Shown here one piece after another: positions 1-8,076 of a DNA stretch of 64,000 nucleotides. A program made the translations under genes and the position numbers. A model generated the notes under the pieces. That model saw only the letters and a program-made list of their open reading frames with translations. It had not been told where the DNA came from and made no database searches. Every line of letters begins with the position of its first letter. Position 1 is the first letter of the stretch. The DNA is from an uncultured Eubacteriales bacterium (GTDB lineage Bacteria > Bacillota > Clostridia > Oscillospirales > Acutalibacteraceae), in assembly GCA_934444365.1 (NCBI GenBank), contig CAKSCM010000005.1, forward strand, positions 62,001 to 126,000, in the 5' to 3' direction.

Positions 1-316
1 CAAAATCGTCCTTTTTGCTTTTAAGAGCGCCGACATTTATAACCATATCGAATTCGTCGCAACCGTCCTTTAAGGCAAGTTCGGTTTCGAAAACCTTGGT
101 TTCGGTCCTGTTTTGCCCGAGAGGAAAGCCAATAACGGTACAAACCTTAACATCGCTGCCCTCAAGCTCTTTTTTTGCAAGCCGGACATTAATCGGATTT
201 ATGCAAACGCTTGCAAAATCGTTTTTCTTAGCCTCGTCGCAAAGCCGTATTATATCGGCCTCGGTAGCATCCGGTTTCAAATTGGTGTGATCAATGTACT
301 TATTAATGGGTTTCAT
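1..316 (-). CDS. deoC: Deoxyribose-phosphate aldolase, N-terminal part (runs off the window)
   Basis: DeoC splits 2-deoxyribose-5-phosphate into acetaldehyde and glyceraldehyde-3-phosphate in cytosolic deoxynucleoside catabolism. Only the first 105 codons are present; the gene continues beyond base 1. The reading frame shows the family N-terminus (YIDHTNLKPDAT at residues 7-18), the SVCINP strand, the VIGFPLGQNRTETK turn and the DMVINVG strand whose Asp (residue 90) is the conserved active-site acid. The Schiff-base lysines lie outside the window. The ATG at 316 is preceded by an AAAGGA ribosome binding site about 8 nt upstream. Identification from these motifs is secure; neighbours downstream cannot be seen. 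Confidence 0.93.
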   Translation of the reverse strand, partial: MKPINKYIDHTNLKPDATEADIIRLCDEAKKNDFASVCINPINVRLAKKELEGSDVKVCTVIGFPLGQNRTETKVFETELALKDGCDEFDMVINVGALKSKKDDF

Positions 317-816
317 AGTGTTTATCCTTTCTTTTGTTTCCGGCAACGGCAAACCGGCAAGGTAAAAACAGCCCTCCTGACAAAAGCCAAACCAAAGTCT
401 TAATTATACAGCGGCCGTTTTTATCAAATGACCAAACATCAGGCAGACAAAAATCAATCGCCCGAACCATCAAGTCGTTACGATAATTCACCCGGAAACA
501 ACATTCAAAACTACAAACATTATACCATTACTTTAATAATCCGCAAGTACAATGCGTAATTTATAAAGCCATATTGCCAAATCATAAAAACAGTCGCGGT
601 GCCGACATTTAAGTACATCAACACCCTTTTAAAATTATATACCCTTTCACAACCGAATAAAAGTATATTATACTTTACAAAAGCTGCAACCGTGGCACAA
701 AGGCGAATATTCCCATCCATGCAGATAAAAAAGCAAAAAGTCCTAACAATTACTGCCCGGTAAAAGCTTTGGTTTTTAAATGCTTAAAAAATGTAAAAAT
801 AAAAAACACCAAAAAC
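317..816. other. Gene-free stretch
   Basis: About 500 AT-rich bases between deoC and the tRNA-Leu terminator. Short open frames exist on the minus strand (for example 303-491 and 520-720), but they lack ribosome binding sites, show no recognisable protein pattern and have biased composition, so no gene is called. It must hold the deoC promoter, but I see no convincing -35/-10 pair. Confidence 0.6.
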
Positions 817-849
817 AAACGACGATTCTCTCATCGAAAACCGTCGTTT
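817..849 (-). terminator. Rho-independent terminator downstream of tRNA-Leu
   Basis: On the minus strand AAACGACG pairs with CGTCGTTT (arms 842-849 and 817-824) and is followed by a T-rich run. It begins three bases past the tRNA CCA end, so it is the natural 3' end of the tRNA-Leu transcript. Confidence 0.75.
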
Positions 850-851
850 AT

Positions 852-934
852 TGGTGCGGGTAAAGGGACTTGAACCCATAAGCCGAAGCACCGGCTCCTA
901 AGACCGGCGTGTTTGCCAATTTCACCATACCCGC
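852..934 (-). tRNA. tRNA-Leu (anticodon UAG), CCA encoded
   Basis: Read on the minus strand, the acceptor GCGGGTA pairs with TACCCGC, followed by discriminator A and an encoded CCA. The anticodon stem CCGGT/GCCGG holds the loop CTTAGGA with anticodon TAG (reads CUA and other CUN leucine codons). A long variable arm (GTGCTTCGGC type) marks it as a class II leucine tRNA. The T-loop GGTTCAAGTCC is canonical. Confidence 0.97.
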
Positions 935-944
935 CAATTTTTTC

Positions 945-1055
945 AAAAAAATCATGAGACGCCGGGCACCTTTTCGTCGCCTCTTTTTGCCTTTTGGCTT
1001 AGGGACCTATACGGTCCGCCCGTTGCCACGTTGCGCTTTGCTATGCTTTAAATAT
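945..1055 (-). ncRNA. Candidate small structured RNA ending in a terminator
   Basis: Between the secG terminator and tRNA-Leu the minus strand holds a G+C-rich block: a GGACC-tatac-GGTCC hairpin (about 1002-1016), a GCC..GGC hairpin, and then GAGGCG pairing with CGTCTC (956-961 with 978-983), followed after four bases by seven Ts (terminator-like). It matches no RNA family I recognise; 4.5S, 6S, tmRNA and common riboswitch cores are absent. It could be a small RNA or only a decayed intergenic element. No clear promoter was found. Confidence 0.3.
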
Positions 1056-1086
1056 TTTTAAATGCAAATACAATTAAAAATACAAC

Positions 1087-1118
1087 AAGAAGCAGACGCA
1101 AAACTGCCCCTGCTTCTT
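1087..1118 (-). terminator. Terminator downstream of secG
   Basis: A nine-base-pair stem AAGAAGCAG/CTGCTTCTT closes 13 nt beyond the secG stop codon on the minus strand. It is followed by a T-rich tract (GTTGTATTTTT). Confidence 0.75.
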
Positions 1119-1131
1119 AAAGCGCGAAAAA

Positions 1132-1380
1132 CTATCTGAGCCAAAGTATCAGGTTGACCGCAACGGCAAGAATACCGAAAAATATTGCAAGATACTTTGT
1201 GTAGCTTCTGAGTCTGTTTGACAGCTTATGAGCCTGATTCTTAGACAAAAATGTTTCGGCTCCGCCGCCTATTGCTCCTGCAATACCGGTCCTGCGACCC
1301 TCCTGAAGAAGAACGACTATAGTTATTACCAAAGCTACCACGAGCAGTATTGCTCCGAGGACTATCTCATACCATGCCAA
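1132..1380 (-). CDS. secG: Preprotein translocase subunit SecG
   Basis: SecG is the small non-essential partner of SecY and SecE in the membrane protein-export channel. The 82-residue product has two hydrophobic segments (about residues 5-25 and 60-80) flanking the conserved loop with LLQEGRRTGIAGAIGGGAETFL, which matches the family length and pattern. The chosen start is a TTG at 1380, seven bases after a strong GGAGG; longer upstream frames lack a ribosome binding site. A dedicated terminator follows. The usual clostridial partners rnr and smpB are not adjacent here; tRNA-Leu lies downstream instead. Confidence 0.92.
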   Translation of the reverse strand: MAWYEIVLGAILLVVALVITIVVLLQEGRRTGIAGAIGGGAETFLSKNQAHKLSNRLRSYTKYLAIFFGILAVAVNLILWLR

Positions 1381-1488
1381 TTCAATGCACCTCCAAAACA
1401 GTTTGCACACGTTGTTTTTTATAATACCACAGCCTGGCCGGCTTTGCAAGTATTTTCTTTATTTAAAGTCTATTATTTTATTCTAAGG

Positions 1489-2271
1489 CTATACCTTCAT
1501 GCCGTCTTTTAAATACAAAAGGGAATTTTCGACCTCTTGCGTCCGTTCGAAGGCATTGCTGTAAACCTCTATTACACCGCTGCCGGTATAATTTATATCG
1601 TCAAGATATTTTGCAAGCGCCGCAAAATTGTAACTGCCTTTTCCCGGAAGCAGGCAATCGTTCGACCCGGTGTGATCGCTTAAATGCAGGTGAATCAGCC
1701 GATCTCCCATGGCGTTTAGCATATCCTCGGGAGAAAAACCGGCGCGGACAGCCTGTTTTACATCAAAAACAAAATCGATATCGTCCTTCATCAAGGATCG
1801 CATTTTTCTGATAAAATCCGGCGAGCCGCTTTTATATGCATTTACATTTTCCTGTGCTACACGCACGCCGAAGGCACGCGCATCCTCCCTTAAAATCGAA
1901 AAACGCTCGCAATAAACCTCATCGCTTGTGTGCGCACCGGGACGTCCGCCGTGAATTACAAGAATATCGGCACCGAGCATATTTGCGGCCTCATAATATC
2001 GCTTGTAAAAATCCCGTCCGTCCTCAAACCTACGCTCATAACGGGAAAACAGCATATAGGGCTCGTCTATCGACGTAAACGGATGAACCGAAACGATCTT
2101 TACACCGCCCAGTGATGCGCGCATTTTAAGCTCTTTTAAAAAGTCCGGAGCAAGCTCGCTGTATGCATTAAAAAAGACCTCGCAGCATTCGGATCCGGAT
2201 TCCATGCAGTTTTCAAGGGCTTTTTCGGTTAAAAGCGGATAAAAACAGGCGGTCGAAATACCAAGATTCAT
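1489..2271 (-). CDS. Sugar phosphate isomerase/epimerase-like TIM-barrel protein
   Basis: A 260-residue protein of the xylose-isomerase-like/AP endonuclease 2 superfamily (TIM barrel). Family features are the N-terminal MNLGISTACF strand, the VIHGG strand end near residue 108, QENVNAY, FVFDVKQA and the LIHLHLSDH strand, which supply His/Glu/Asp ligands for a divalent metal. The substrate cannot be read from sequence; sugar or sugar-phosphate isomerisation or epimerisation is typical. The ATG at 2271 has AAAGGA about 7 nt upstream. It stands alone between secG and a divergent small membrane gene, so context gives no pathway. Confidence 0.75.
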   Translation of the reverse strand: MNLGISTACFYPLLTEKALENCMESGSECCEVFFNAYSELAPDFLKELKMRASLGGVKIVSVHPFTSIDEPYMLFSRYERRFEDGRDFYKRYYEAANMLGADILVIHGGRPGAHTSDEVYCERFSILREDARAFGVRVAQENVNAYKSGSPDFIRKMRSLMKDDIDFVFDVKQAVRAGFSPEDMLNAMGDRLIHLHLSDHTGSNDCLLPGKGSYNFAALAKYLDDINYTGSGVIEVYSNAFERTQEVENSLLYLKDGMKV

Positions 2272-2344
2272 ATTATATCCTTTCCAAAATCTGATGGTTG
2301 ATACTTTATCTCTTTTTGCGTTTTAATTAAAAGGGGATGATTGC

Positions 2345-2617
2345 ATGAAAAAATTTTTAGTCTCTGTTTCGGAATACATAAATCGCATTGAACCTGTTTC
2401 CAAGGCTGTTTTATACAGCGGGAACCTTTTGCTTGTATTTTGTCTTGTTTTCGCCGGCGTAGTAGCGCTTTTTCCTAATATTCTGAATAACCCGAACGAT
2501 GCGGAGTATATCTGCTCACAGCTTTTTGAGCTCGGTTGCGGATTTTTTGTATGCGGTATCATCTTCGGGCTTTTAAGTGACGTGATAATAAAATACGACA
2601 TTAAAAACAAACGCTGA
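2345..2617 (+). CDS. Small two-helix membrane protein of unknown function
   Basis: A 90-residue protein I do not recognise. It has a short amphipathic N-terminus and two strongly hydrophobic segments (about residues 24-46 and 62-82), with a charged C-terminus ending KNKR. The ATG at 2345 follows AAGGGGATG at a suitable distance, which favours it over the antisense open frame covering the same DNA. It is divergent from the isomerase-like gene and convergent with rpsT. A long inverted repeat at 2703-2781 lies downstream. Confidence 0.6.
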   Translation: MKKFLVSVSEYINRIEPVSKAVLYSGNLLLVFCLVFAGVVALFPNILNNPNDAEYICSQLFELGCGFFVCGIIFGLLSDVIIKYDIKNKR

Positions 2618-2702
2618 GTGTAAAAGCGTTTTGACGTTACGGAAGCCTTTGAGCTGTATTAAACATTCTGAAAATCGCATTTTCGCCGCTTACAACATTC
2701 CA

Positions 2703-2781
2703 AGGGCCCTCTTTAAAAACCACCGCAATACCGCCCGAAATCATAAAATCAGACGTCGCCGGGATTTTTAAAGAGAGCCCT
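2703..2781. repeat. Long imperfect inverted repeat between convergent genes
   Basis: The 17-base arms 2703-2719 and 2765-2781 are complementary with one mismatch (cores CTCTTTAAAAA and TTTTTAAAGAG). They enclose 45 bases that can pair partly again. On the plus strand it is followed by a T-rich tract, so it may end the 2345-2617 transcript; on the minus strand it lies just past the rpsT stop. Confidence 0.55.
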
Positions 2782-2803
2782 GTTTTAAGTCCTTTTTAAG
2801 AAC

Positions 2804-3061
2804 CTATGCTCTGTTGAGTTTGAGCGCAAGAGCGGATTTACGCCTTGCCGCAGTATTCTTATGAATAAGACCCTTGGCAGCCGCCTGGTCTATCTTCTTG
2901 ACAGCGGCGGTAACGGCGGCGGCTCTGTCTTCGCTCTTGGCCTCCAAAGCGGCGTCAGCCTTCTTTATGGAAGTTCTGAGCGCGGACATAGCAACCCTGT
3001 TGCGCGCGGTCTTTGTAGCAATAACGCGGGTGCGCTTTTTTGCAGATTTAATATTTGCCAT
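2804..3061 (-). CDS. rpsT: 30S ribosomal protein S20
   Basis: S20 binds 16S rRNA early in 30S assembly. The 85-residue, Lys/Arg/Ala-rich, wholly helical protein starts MANIKSAKKR, the family signature, and ends in the ARRKSALALKLN pattern. Length is normal for the family. The ATG at 3061 follows GGGAGGTG at 7 nt; an upstream in-frame extension would add residues absent from S20. A sigma-A-like promoter lies at 3103-3131, so it is probably a single-gene transcript. Confidence 0.97.
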   Translation of the reverse strand: MANIKSAKKRTRVIATKTARNRVAMSALRTSIKKADAALEAKSEDRAAAVTAAVKKIDQAAAKGLIHKNTAARRKSALALKLNRA

Positions 3062-3102
3062 CTTTACACCTCCCGTGCGAATATACACATATAGCAAAAA
3101 TC

Positions 3103-3131
3103 ATGATAACACTTAATCAAACAAAATGCAA
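3103..3131 (-). promoter_or_regulatory. Sigma-A-type promoter for rpsT
   Basis: On the minus strand TTGCAT (3126-3131), a 17-base spacer and TATCAT (3103-3108) lie about 40 bases upstream of the rpsT start codon. Confidence 0.55.
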
Positions 3132-3181
3132 GTGTTTTTTTTGCAGTAATATGCTTTTTTCGGTATTTTTGTTTCTTTTAC

Positions 3182-4033
3182 TTAATTTTCGTTTTGTATA
3201 CGCCACGCTTCAACCGTATTTTTCATAAGCATGGCGATGGTCATGGGACCTACTCCGCCGGGAACCGGGGTAATAAACGAGCATTTCCCGGCAACCGCAT
3301 CATAATCGACATCGCCGCACAGCTTACCGTTTTCATTCCGGTTCATTCCGACGTCTATAACCACAGCACCGCTTTTTACCATGTCTGGCGTTACAAATCC
3401 GGCTCTGCCGACGGCCGAGATCAGTATATCGGCGCCGGCACACACATCCTTCAGATTCCTGGTTCTCGAATGGCAAACGGTCACCGTCGCGTTGGCGTGA
3501 AGCAGCAGCATGGCCATAGGCTTGCCGACTATATTGCTCCGTCCTATAACAACGCAGTTTTTGCCCTCAACCTCAATGCTGCAGCTTTTTAACATTTCCA
3601 TAACTCCGGCCGGAGTGCAGGGAGCAAGACTGTAATCCCCTATCATTATACGGCCGACATTAACAGGATGAAACGCATCGACGTCCTTCTCGGGCGATAT
3701 GCGCTCTATAACGGACTTTTCGTCAAGATGGCGCGGAAGGGGCATTTGCACAAGTATTCCGTTTACGTCTTTTCTTGAATTAAGCTCATCGATAAGGCCG
3801 AGCAGCTCCTCCTGACGGGTCTGCTGGGGCAAAGCATATTCCTCCGAACGAATACCGCAATACTCGCAGGCTTTTTTCTTGTTATTGACGTAAACTCGCG
3901 AGGCCGGATCGTCCCCGACTATAACCACAGCAAGGCAAACCGAACAGCCCTTCTCTTTAAGGTCTGCCACCTGCTGCTTTACCGAATCCTTTATGTTGCC
4001 TGAGATTTCCTTACCGTTTATTATGTTCGGCAT
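3182..4033 (-). CDS. folD: Bifunctional methylenetetrahydrofolate dehydrogenase/methenyltetrahydrofolate cyclohydrolase
   Basis: FolD interconverts 5,10-methylene-THF and 10-formyl-THF, feeding purine and formyl-Met synthesis. The 283-residue length is typical. Visible signatures are YVNNKKKACEYCGI (catalytic Tyr-x3-Lys region near residues 49-55), GILVQMPLP, PEKDVDAFHPVNVG, PCTPAGVMEML, the Rossmann VIGRSNIVGKPMAMLL and the C-terminal PVPGGVGPMTIAML. The ATG at 4033 has AAAGGAG upstream. It sits alone between rpsT and lgt with 137 untranslated bases upstream, in which no THF riboswitch was recognised. Confidence 0.97.
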   Translation of the reverse strand: MPNIINGKEISGNIKDSVKQQVADLKEKGCSVCLAVVIVGDDPASRVYVNNKKKACEYCGIRSEEYALPQQTRQEELLGLIDELNSRKDVNGILVQMPLPRHLDEKSVIERISPEKDVDAFHPVNVGRIMIGDYSLAPCTPAGVMEMLKSCSIEVEGKNCVVIGRSNIVGKPMAMLLLHANATVTVCHSRTRNLKDVCAGADILISAVGRAGFVTPDMVKSGAVVIDVGMNRNENGKLCGDVDYDAVAGKCSFITPVPGGVGPMTIAMLMKNTVEAWRIQNEN

Positions 4034-4170
4034 TAATCCTGCTCCTTTTGTAGTTTAGTTGGTTAAATGCTGCACCATGCAGATACAACACAAGTTAGAC
4101 TGTTTTGATTTGATTTGGTTTTATTCCGCCGTTTTCCAAAAATAGATTTTATCTGTTTTTTATTTTTATC

Positions 4171-5220
4171 TTATTTGTTTTCATCGGACGGATCGCCGCC
4201 GCTACTGTCCGGTGCGTCTTGATCTTTTGCCGGATCCTCGTCGGTTAGGCCTTCAGTCACGCTTTCGGCGGCGGTTTCATCAATGCCGGCTACGTCGGCA
4301 GCCTTTACCGATACGCTCTTTTCTTCCGCTAAGGCACTTCCTGCGCAACCGCCGTAAACCCTTACGACATCACTGCCGACGGGTCTGTCTTTATACTTTT
4401 TGCCGAAGATTATAAGTGCGGCTATACCGGCTATAACGCAAACTATCGCAAGAGCCTGAGACGCACGTATCGGTCCTATCATAAGGCTGTCGGTACGAAG
4501 TCCCTCTATAACCGCACGGCCGGCGCCGTACCAAACTATGTACCAAAGCAAAACCTGACCGTTGTAGCGGCGTCTTCTGCTTAAAAAGTGCAGCAAAACA
4601 AAGCCTATAAGGCACCACAGCGATTCATAAAGAAAGCACGGATGCACCGGCATTGCTGGATTAACCGTTATTCCCTCGGCCGCAAGGCTCGATTTATGGG
4701 CCGACAGATAGTTATAAACCTCGGTGCTCCACATTCCCCAGGGCAGATCGGTATTGCAGCCGAATGCCTCCTGATTCATAAAATTGCCCCAACGCCCGAC
4801 CGACTGGCCGAGCAGAAAGCCTACCGAGGCTAAATCGAACATCGAAAGCACATTGATCTTTCTTATCTTACACATGATTCCGCCGAAAAGCAGTGCGCCG
4901 ATTATCGCGCCGTAGATGGCTATTCCGCCGCTGTGAAGATTGAAAAAATCGCCTATACTGCTTATTGACCCCGGAGACATGACGACATAATATATCCTCG
5001 CGCACAGCACCGCGCCTATAAGCCCTACAAAAATAACGTCAACCATGCGGTCGAATTTAATGCCGAATTCATCCGAACGCAAAAACGCGTAAAGAATTGC
5101 GGCGAGCATTCCACAGGCAATTAGAACACCGTACCAGTAAATATCGAAATTGCCGATCGAAAATGCAATTTTATTGACGGTAAGACTCAAATCTCCGCCG
5201 AAAAACTCAACATCGTACAT
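4171..5220 (-). CDS. lgt: Prolipoprotein diacylglyceryl transferase
   Basis: Lgt transfers diacylglycerol from phosphatidylglycerol to the lipobox cysteine of lipoproteins at the cytoplasmic membrane. The multi-spanning protein carries the Lgt signature GRWGNFMNQEAFG (residues 142-154), with the essential Arg at 143, and HSGGIAIYGA at 96-105. At 349 residues it is longer than usual; after about residue 285 there is a roughly 60-residue acidic, Asp/Glu/Ser-rich cytosolic tail of unknown role. Start ATG 5220 follows GAGGTG. It begins 4 bases after the yfmH stop, so it is the last gene of a yfmF-yfmH-lgt unit. Confidence 0.95.
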   Translation of the reverse strand: MYDVEFFGGDLSLTVNKIAFSIGNFDIYWYGVLIACGMLAAILYAFLRSDEFGIKFDRMVDVIFVGLIGAVLCARIYYVVMSPGSISSIGDFFNLHSGGIAIYGAIIGALLFGGIMCKIRKINVLSMFDLASVGFLLGQSVGRWGNFMNQEAFGCNTDLPWGMWSTEVYNYLSAHKSSLAAEGITVNPAMPVHPCFLYESLWCLIGFVLLHFLSRRRRYNGQVLLWYIVWYGAGRAVIEGLRTDSLMIGPIRASQALAIVCVIAGIAALIIFGKKYKDRPVGSDVVRVYGGCAGSALAEEKSVSVKAADVAGIDETAAESVTEGLTDEDPAKDQDAPDSSGGDPSDENK

Positions 5221-5224
5221 CTTC

Positions 5225-6505
5225 TCACCTCTTCGGAAGTATAATCGAAAGGGCCGAACGCTCCTGTGCGAATTGCTCGCCCAAACGTTTTATAAGCTTG
5301 TCTGCCGTTACATTTTTTATGACGTCCAGCTCATCAAAAAGCCCCGACTCCGAGCAGGCGGCCCCCGTAAGAGCGTCGCCTATGCCCTCGACGTCGTTGA
5401 ACATCATGACGCTTCTGCCGTAAAACATCCTCTGAACGCTCTTAAAATCGTCCTCGTCTATTCCCTCGGTCTGCAAACGGCTTATTTCGCCTTTTATCTC
5501 CTCGGCCACCTGCTCGGGATATGCCGACTGACCGGAAAACATACCTATCGCAAAGCCTCTTCCCTCCATAAGCTCGGAAGAAAAGCCCTTGTTTATATAA
5601 CCCTTTTCAAGCAGGCTTTCAAAAAGACGGCTCTGCTTGCCGGCGATGATTTCGGTAAGCATTTGGGTCTCGACCACCGTTTCGGTATCAAGATACCCGT
5701 TTTTCGGGGTGTTTATCTTATAACCAAGCGCAAACTGAGGCAGCGACACGGCCATCTCATGGCGCTTTTCGCCGCATACAATGCCGTCCGGCTCATGGAT
5801 CTCCTCACGCTCAAATTTGACCGCCTCTCGATCTTTAAGCGATTCGTCTATTTTCTTAAGCACCCTGTCGGCGTCGACATTGCCCGAAACCACAATAAAC
5901 ATATTCGACGGATTATAAAAGGTCTCGTAGCATTTATAAAGCAGCTTGTCGGTTATTTCGGCTATGGTTTTTTCGGTTCCGGCGATGTTTATTTTAACCG
6001 GATTGTTATGATAAAGGCAGGAAAGAAGATTAAAAAGCAGCATCCAGTCGGGGCTGTCGTCGTACATCCTTATTTCCTGACCTATGATCCCCTGCTCCTT
6101 GGCTACCGTCTCGGCCGTAAAGTAAGGATGCTGTACAAAATCGAGCAATATATCGAAGGAATCGTCAAAATTCCCCGTACAGGTGAAAAGATAGCAGGTC
6201 CTGTCAAAGGAGGTATATGCGTTTGCGGCGGCTCCGGTCTTGGCGTAGCGCGAAAAAGCGTCGCCGTCCTCGCTTTCAAAAAGCTTGTGTTCAAGAAAAT
6301 GGGCTATGCCGTTCGGCACACGCGTAAAATCACTCTCTCCGATCTTACGGAAGGAATTATCCACCGAGCCGTAACGGGTCCCGAAAATGGCATACGCCGT
6401 GGAAAATTCGCGTTTTTCACAGATATATATATCAAGCCCGCTTTTGTGTTTGGCCTTGATGTAGCTCTCCCCCGTATCGGCGTTTTTAATGATCTGCTTA
6501 TTCAT
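5225..6505 (-). CDS. yfmH: M16 family metallopeptidase YfmH
   Basis: A 426-residue pitrilysin-family (M16) zinc peptidase, the active partner of the YfmF/YfmH pair that databases link to elongation factor P modification in Bacillota. The zinc motif HFLEH is at residues 69-73, within the usual GIAHFLEHKLFE context. The second half has the degenerate M16 repeat. ATG 6505 is preceded by AAAGGAGGGAG, whereas an upstream in-frame start lacks spacing. The gene overlaps the yfmF stop by 8 bases, implying coupled translation. Its peptide substrate is not known. Confidence 0.9.
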   Translation of the reverse strand: MNKQIIKNADTGESYIKAKHKSGLDIYICEKREFSTAYAIFGTRYGSVDNSFRKIGESDFTRVPNGIAHFLEHKLFESEDGDAFSRYAKTGAAANAYTSFDRTCYLFTCTGNFDDSFDILLDFVQHPYFTAETVAKEQGIIGQEIRMYDDSPDWMLLFNLLSCLYHNNPVKINIAGTEKTIAEITDKLLYKCYETFYNPSNMFIVVSGNVDADRVLKKIDESLKDREAVKFEREEIHEPDGIVCGEKRHEMAVSLPQFALGYKINTPKNGYLDTETVVETQMLTEIIAGKQSRLFESLLEKGYINKGFSSELMEGRGFAIGMFSGQSAYPEQVAEEIKGEISRLQTEGIDEDDFKSVQRMFYGRSVMMFNDVEGIGDALTGAACSESGLFDELDVIKNVTADKLIKRLGEQFAQERSALSIILPKR

Positions 6506-7784
6506 CGGCCGCTCCCTCCTTTCCTTTAAGGAAAAATACCGTATCAAGCACCGCGTCGTTTGCGCCCTTTATAATCGATTCCTTTGTAACGGCATTTACA
6601 GCATTCGCATATTCGTCCGGCGACAAAAGGTTTTTATCGAACATCCTCGCCATATACCAGTATTCGATAGCAGCCGGCGAGTCGAAAACTCCTTTTAGCG
6701 AATCGTTTATGGCCATTTTTGAATTTTCTATAAGCTCATCGTCAAAATCGCCCTTTTTGATCCTTTCGAGCTGATCCTTTATTCCATTTAAAGTGGCCTC
6801 GTAGTTGTTCATTTCTATCCCCGAATCGACGCACAAAACGCCTTTAAGGGAATAAAACCGCGCCGCACAATAATAGCAAAGGCTCATTTTTTCTCTTACG
6901 ACGGTAAACAGCAGCGAATACGGTCCTCCGCCGAATATATCGGCGAACACCTGCATATCGGCTACGTTTTGCAAAGCGGACGAACGGCCGGTCTTAAAGC
7001 CCAAAACAAGCTTACCCTGGGTAACGTCCATTTCCTCGCTTATATCCTTTACGCCGCCCGAATGCACACTCGGCGACATTTCGGTCGTAACCTTTATAAG
7101 CTCTCTTTTGGAAAGCCGCTTAGAAATAAGCTCGTAAACGTCATCCGGCGAATCCGCTCCGGTAACGCTCACCCCCGCCGGAGCCCTTAAAACGGTATTC
7201 AGGTAATAGTCGTAAACCTCGCGGTTATCGAGACTTTCTGCCGCCTCGAGTCCGCCCGATTCCTCAACGCCGAAGGCCTCGCCGGAGCACATCGCCTCGA
7301 TCATTTTTCCGACGGCATATTTGCGCTTGGAGTTCATACGGCTGTTTATTTTTTCAATAAGCAGCCGCTTTTCGCGCTGAAAATCGCTTTCGGAAAAAAT
7401 TCCGTTTTCGGTTTTGGGCTCGAATATCATGCAAAGCAGCATATCGACCGCCGCTTTTTCCACCGATTCGCCCGAAAGGGCATACCGATCGCAAAGCGAT
7501 TCGACCGAAAAGCTCAAAAGCTGAACATCGCCTATGCGGCTGACTCCGCCGCCTAACTTTGCGCCGTATAAAGTATTGAGCGTTCTGTTAAGCGACGTAT
7601 AGTTCGGATATTTCTCGCTGCAAGATACCAGCAGCTTTGATATAAGCTCGGCAGACGCCGCGCTTTTTTTATCAACCGGCAAAATAAACGAAAGGGTAAC
7701 CCTGCGTGTTTTAAATCTGTCGGTCTTAACATAAAGACCCGAAACACCGTCGGCAATTTCTGATATTGCGGCGTTTTCAGACAT
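6498..7784 (-). CDS. yfmF: M16-like protein YfmF (HxxEH motif absent)
   Basis: This 428-residue protein has the M16 peptidase fold pattern (TLYGAKL, GGGPYSLLFTVVREKMSLCYYC), but no HxxEH zinc motif anywhere. It is probably the catalytically inactive subunit that pairs with YfmH, as expected for this family. ATG 7784 lies about 10 nt after AAGGGG; a TTG three codons upstream is too close to that site. It is the first gene of the yfmF-yfmH-lgt unit, with a possible -10 (TATAAT) at 7972-7977 and a leader of roughly 180 nt. Confidence 0.88.
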   Translation of the reverse strand: MSENAAISEIADGVSGLYVKTDRFKTRRVTLSFILPVDKKSAASAELISKLLVSCSEKYPNYTSLNRTLNTLYGAKLGGGVSRIGDVQLLSFSVESLCDRYALSGESVEKAAVDMLLCMIFEPKTENGIFSESDFQREKRLLIEKINSRMNSKRKYAVGKMIEAMCSGEAFGVEESGGLEAAESLDNREVYDYYLNTVLRAPAGVSVTGADSPDDVYELISKRLSKRELIKVTTEMSPSVHSGGVKDISEEMDVTQGKLVLGFKTGRSSALQNVADMQVFADIFGGGPYSLLFTVVREKMSLCYYCAARFYSLKGVLCVDSGIEMNNYEATLNGIKDQLERIKKGDFDDELIENSKMAINDSLKGVFDSPAAIEYWYMARMFDKNLLSPDEYANAVNAVTKESIIKGANDAVLDTVFFLKGKEGAADE

Positions 7785-7971
7785 ATGACTCAAACCCCTT
7801 TTTTACAAAAATACGAAAAACTCTTTTTATGCCTAAAAAAGCAATGCAGCGGCAAAGCGGTCCGCCTTAAGGTTAACCATAAACCATTAATAAGCGGTAT
7901 GTCCGGCCGGCTGCCGAACGTATACATCCATCGCCGCGCCGTTGATCATTTCTCTTTCATGCATAAAACCG

Positions 7972-7977
7972 ATTATA
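7972..7977 (-). promoter_or_regulatory. Possible -10 element for yfmF-yfmH-lgt
   Basis: A perfect TATAAT on the minus strand in an AT-rich tract of the 292-base gap. A matching -35 is weak, so only the -10 is called. GATTG-tggta-CAATC just upstream forms a small dyad. Confidence 0.35.
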
Positions 7978-8076
7978 GATTGATTGTACCACAATCATTT
8001 AAATTTTACAACGCCGGTTTAACAGGTTTTCGAGCGAAGTTTTTAAAAGTCGTACCAAAAAGCCGATATACCGTTT

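Noticed and set aside
945..1055. 4.5S (SRP) RNA, 6S RNA or a known riboswitch
   Set aside because: Diagnostic cores (for example GGTCAGG and AGCAGCC of SRP RNA) are missing, so only an unassigned candidate RNA is reported.
2323..2610. 95-codon open frame on the minus strand
   Set aside because: It overlaps the plus-strand small membrane gene, which has a better ribosome site and clear hydrophobic helices.
5150..6529. 459-codon open frame on the plus strand
   Set aside because: It lies antisense to yfmH, lacks a ribosome site and its protein has no family pattern, whereas the minus strand encodes a clear M16 peptidase.
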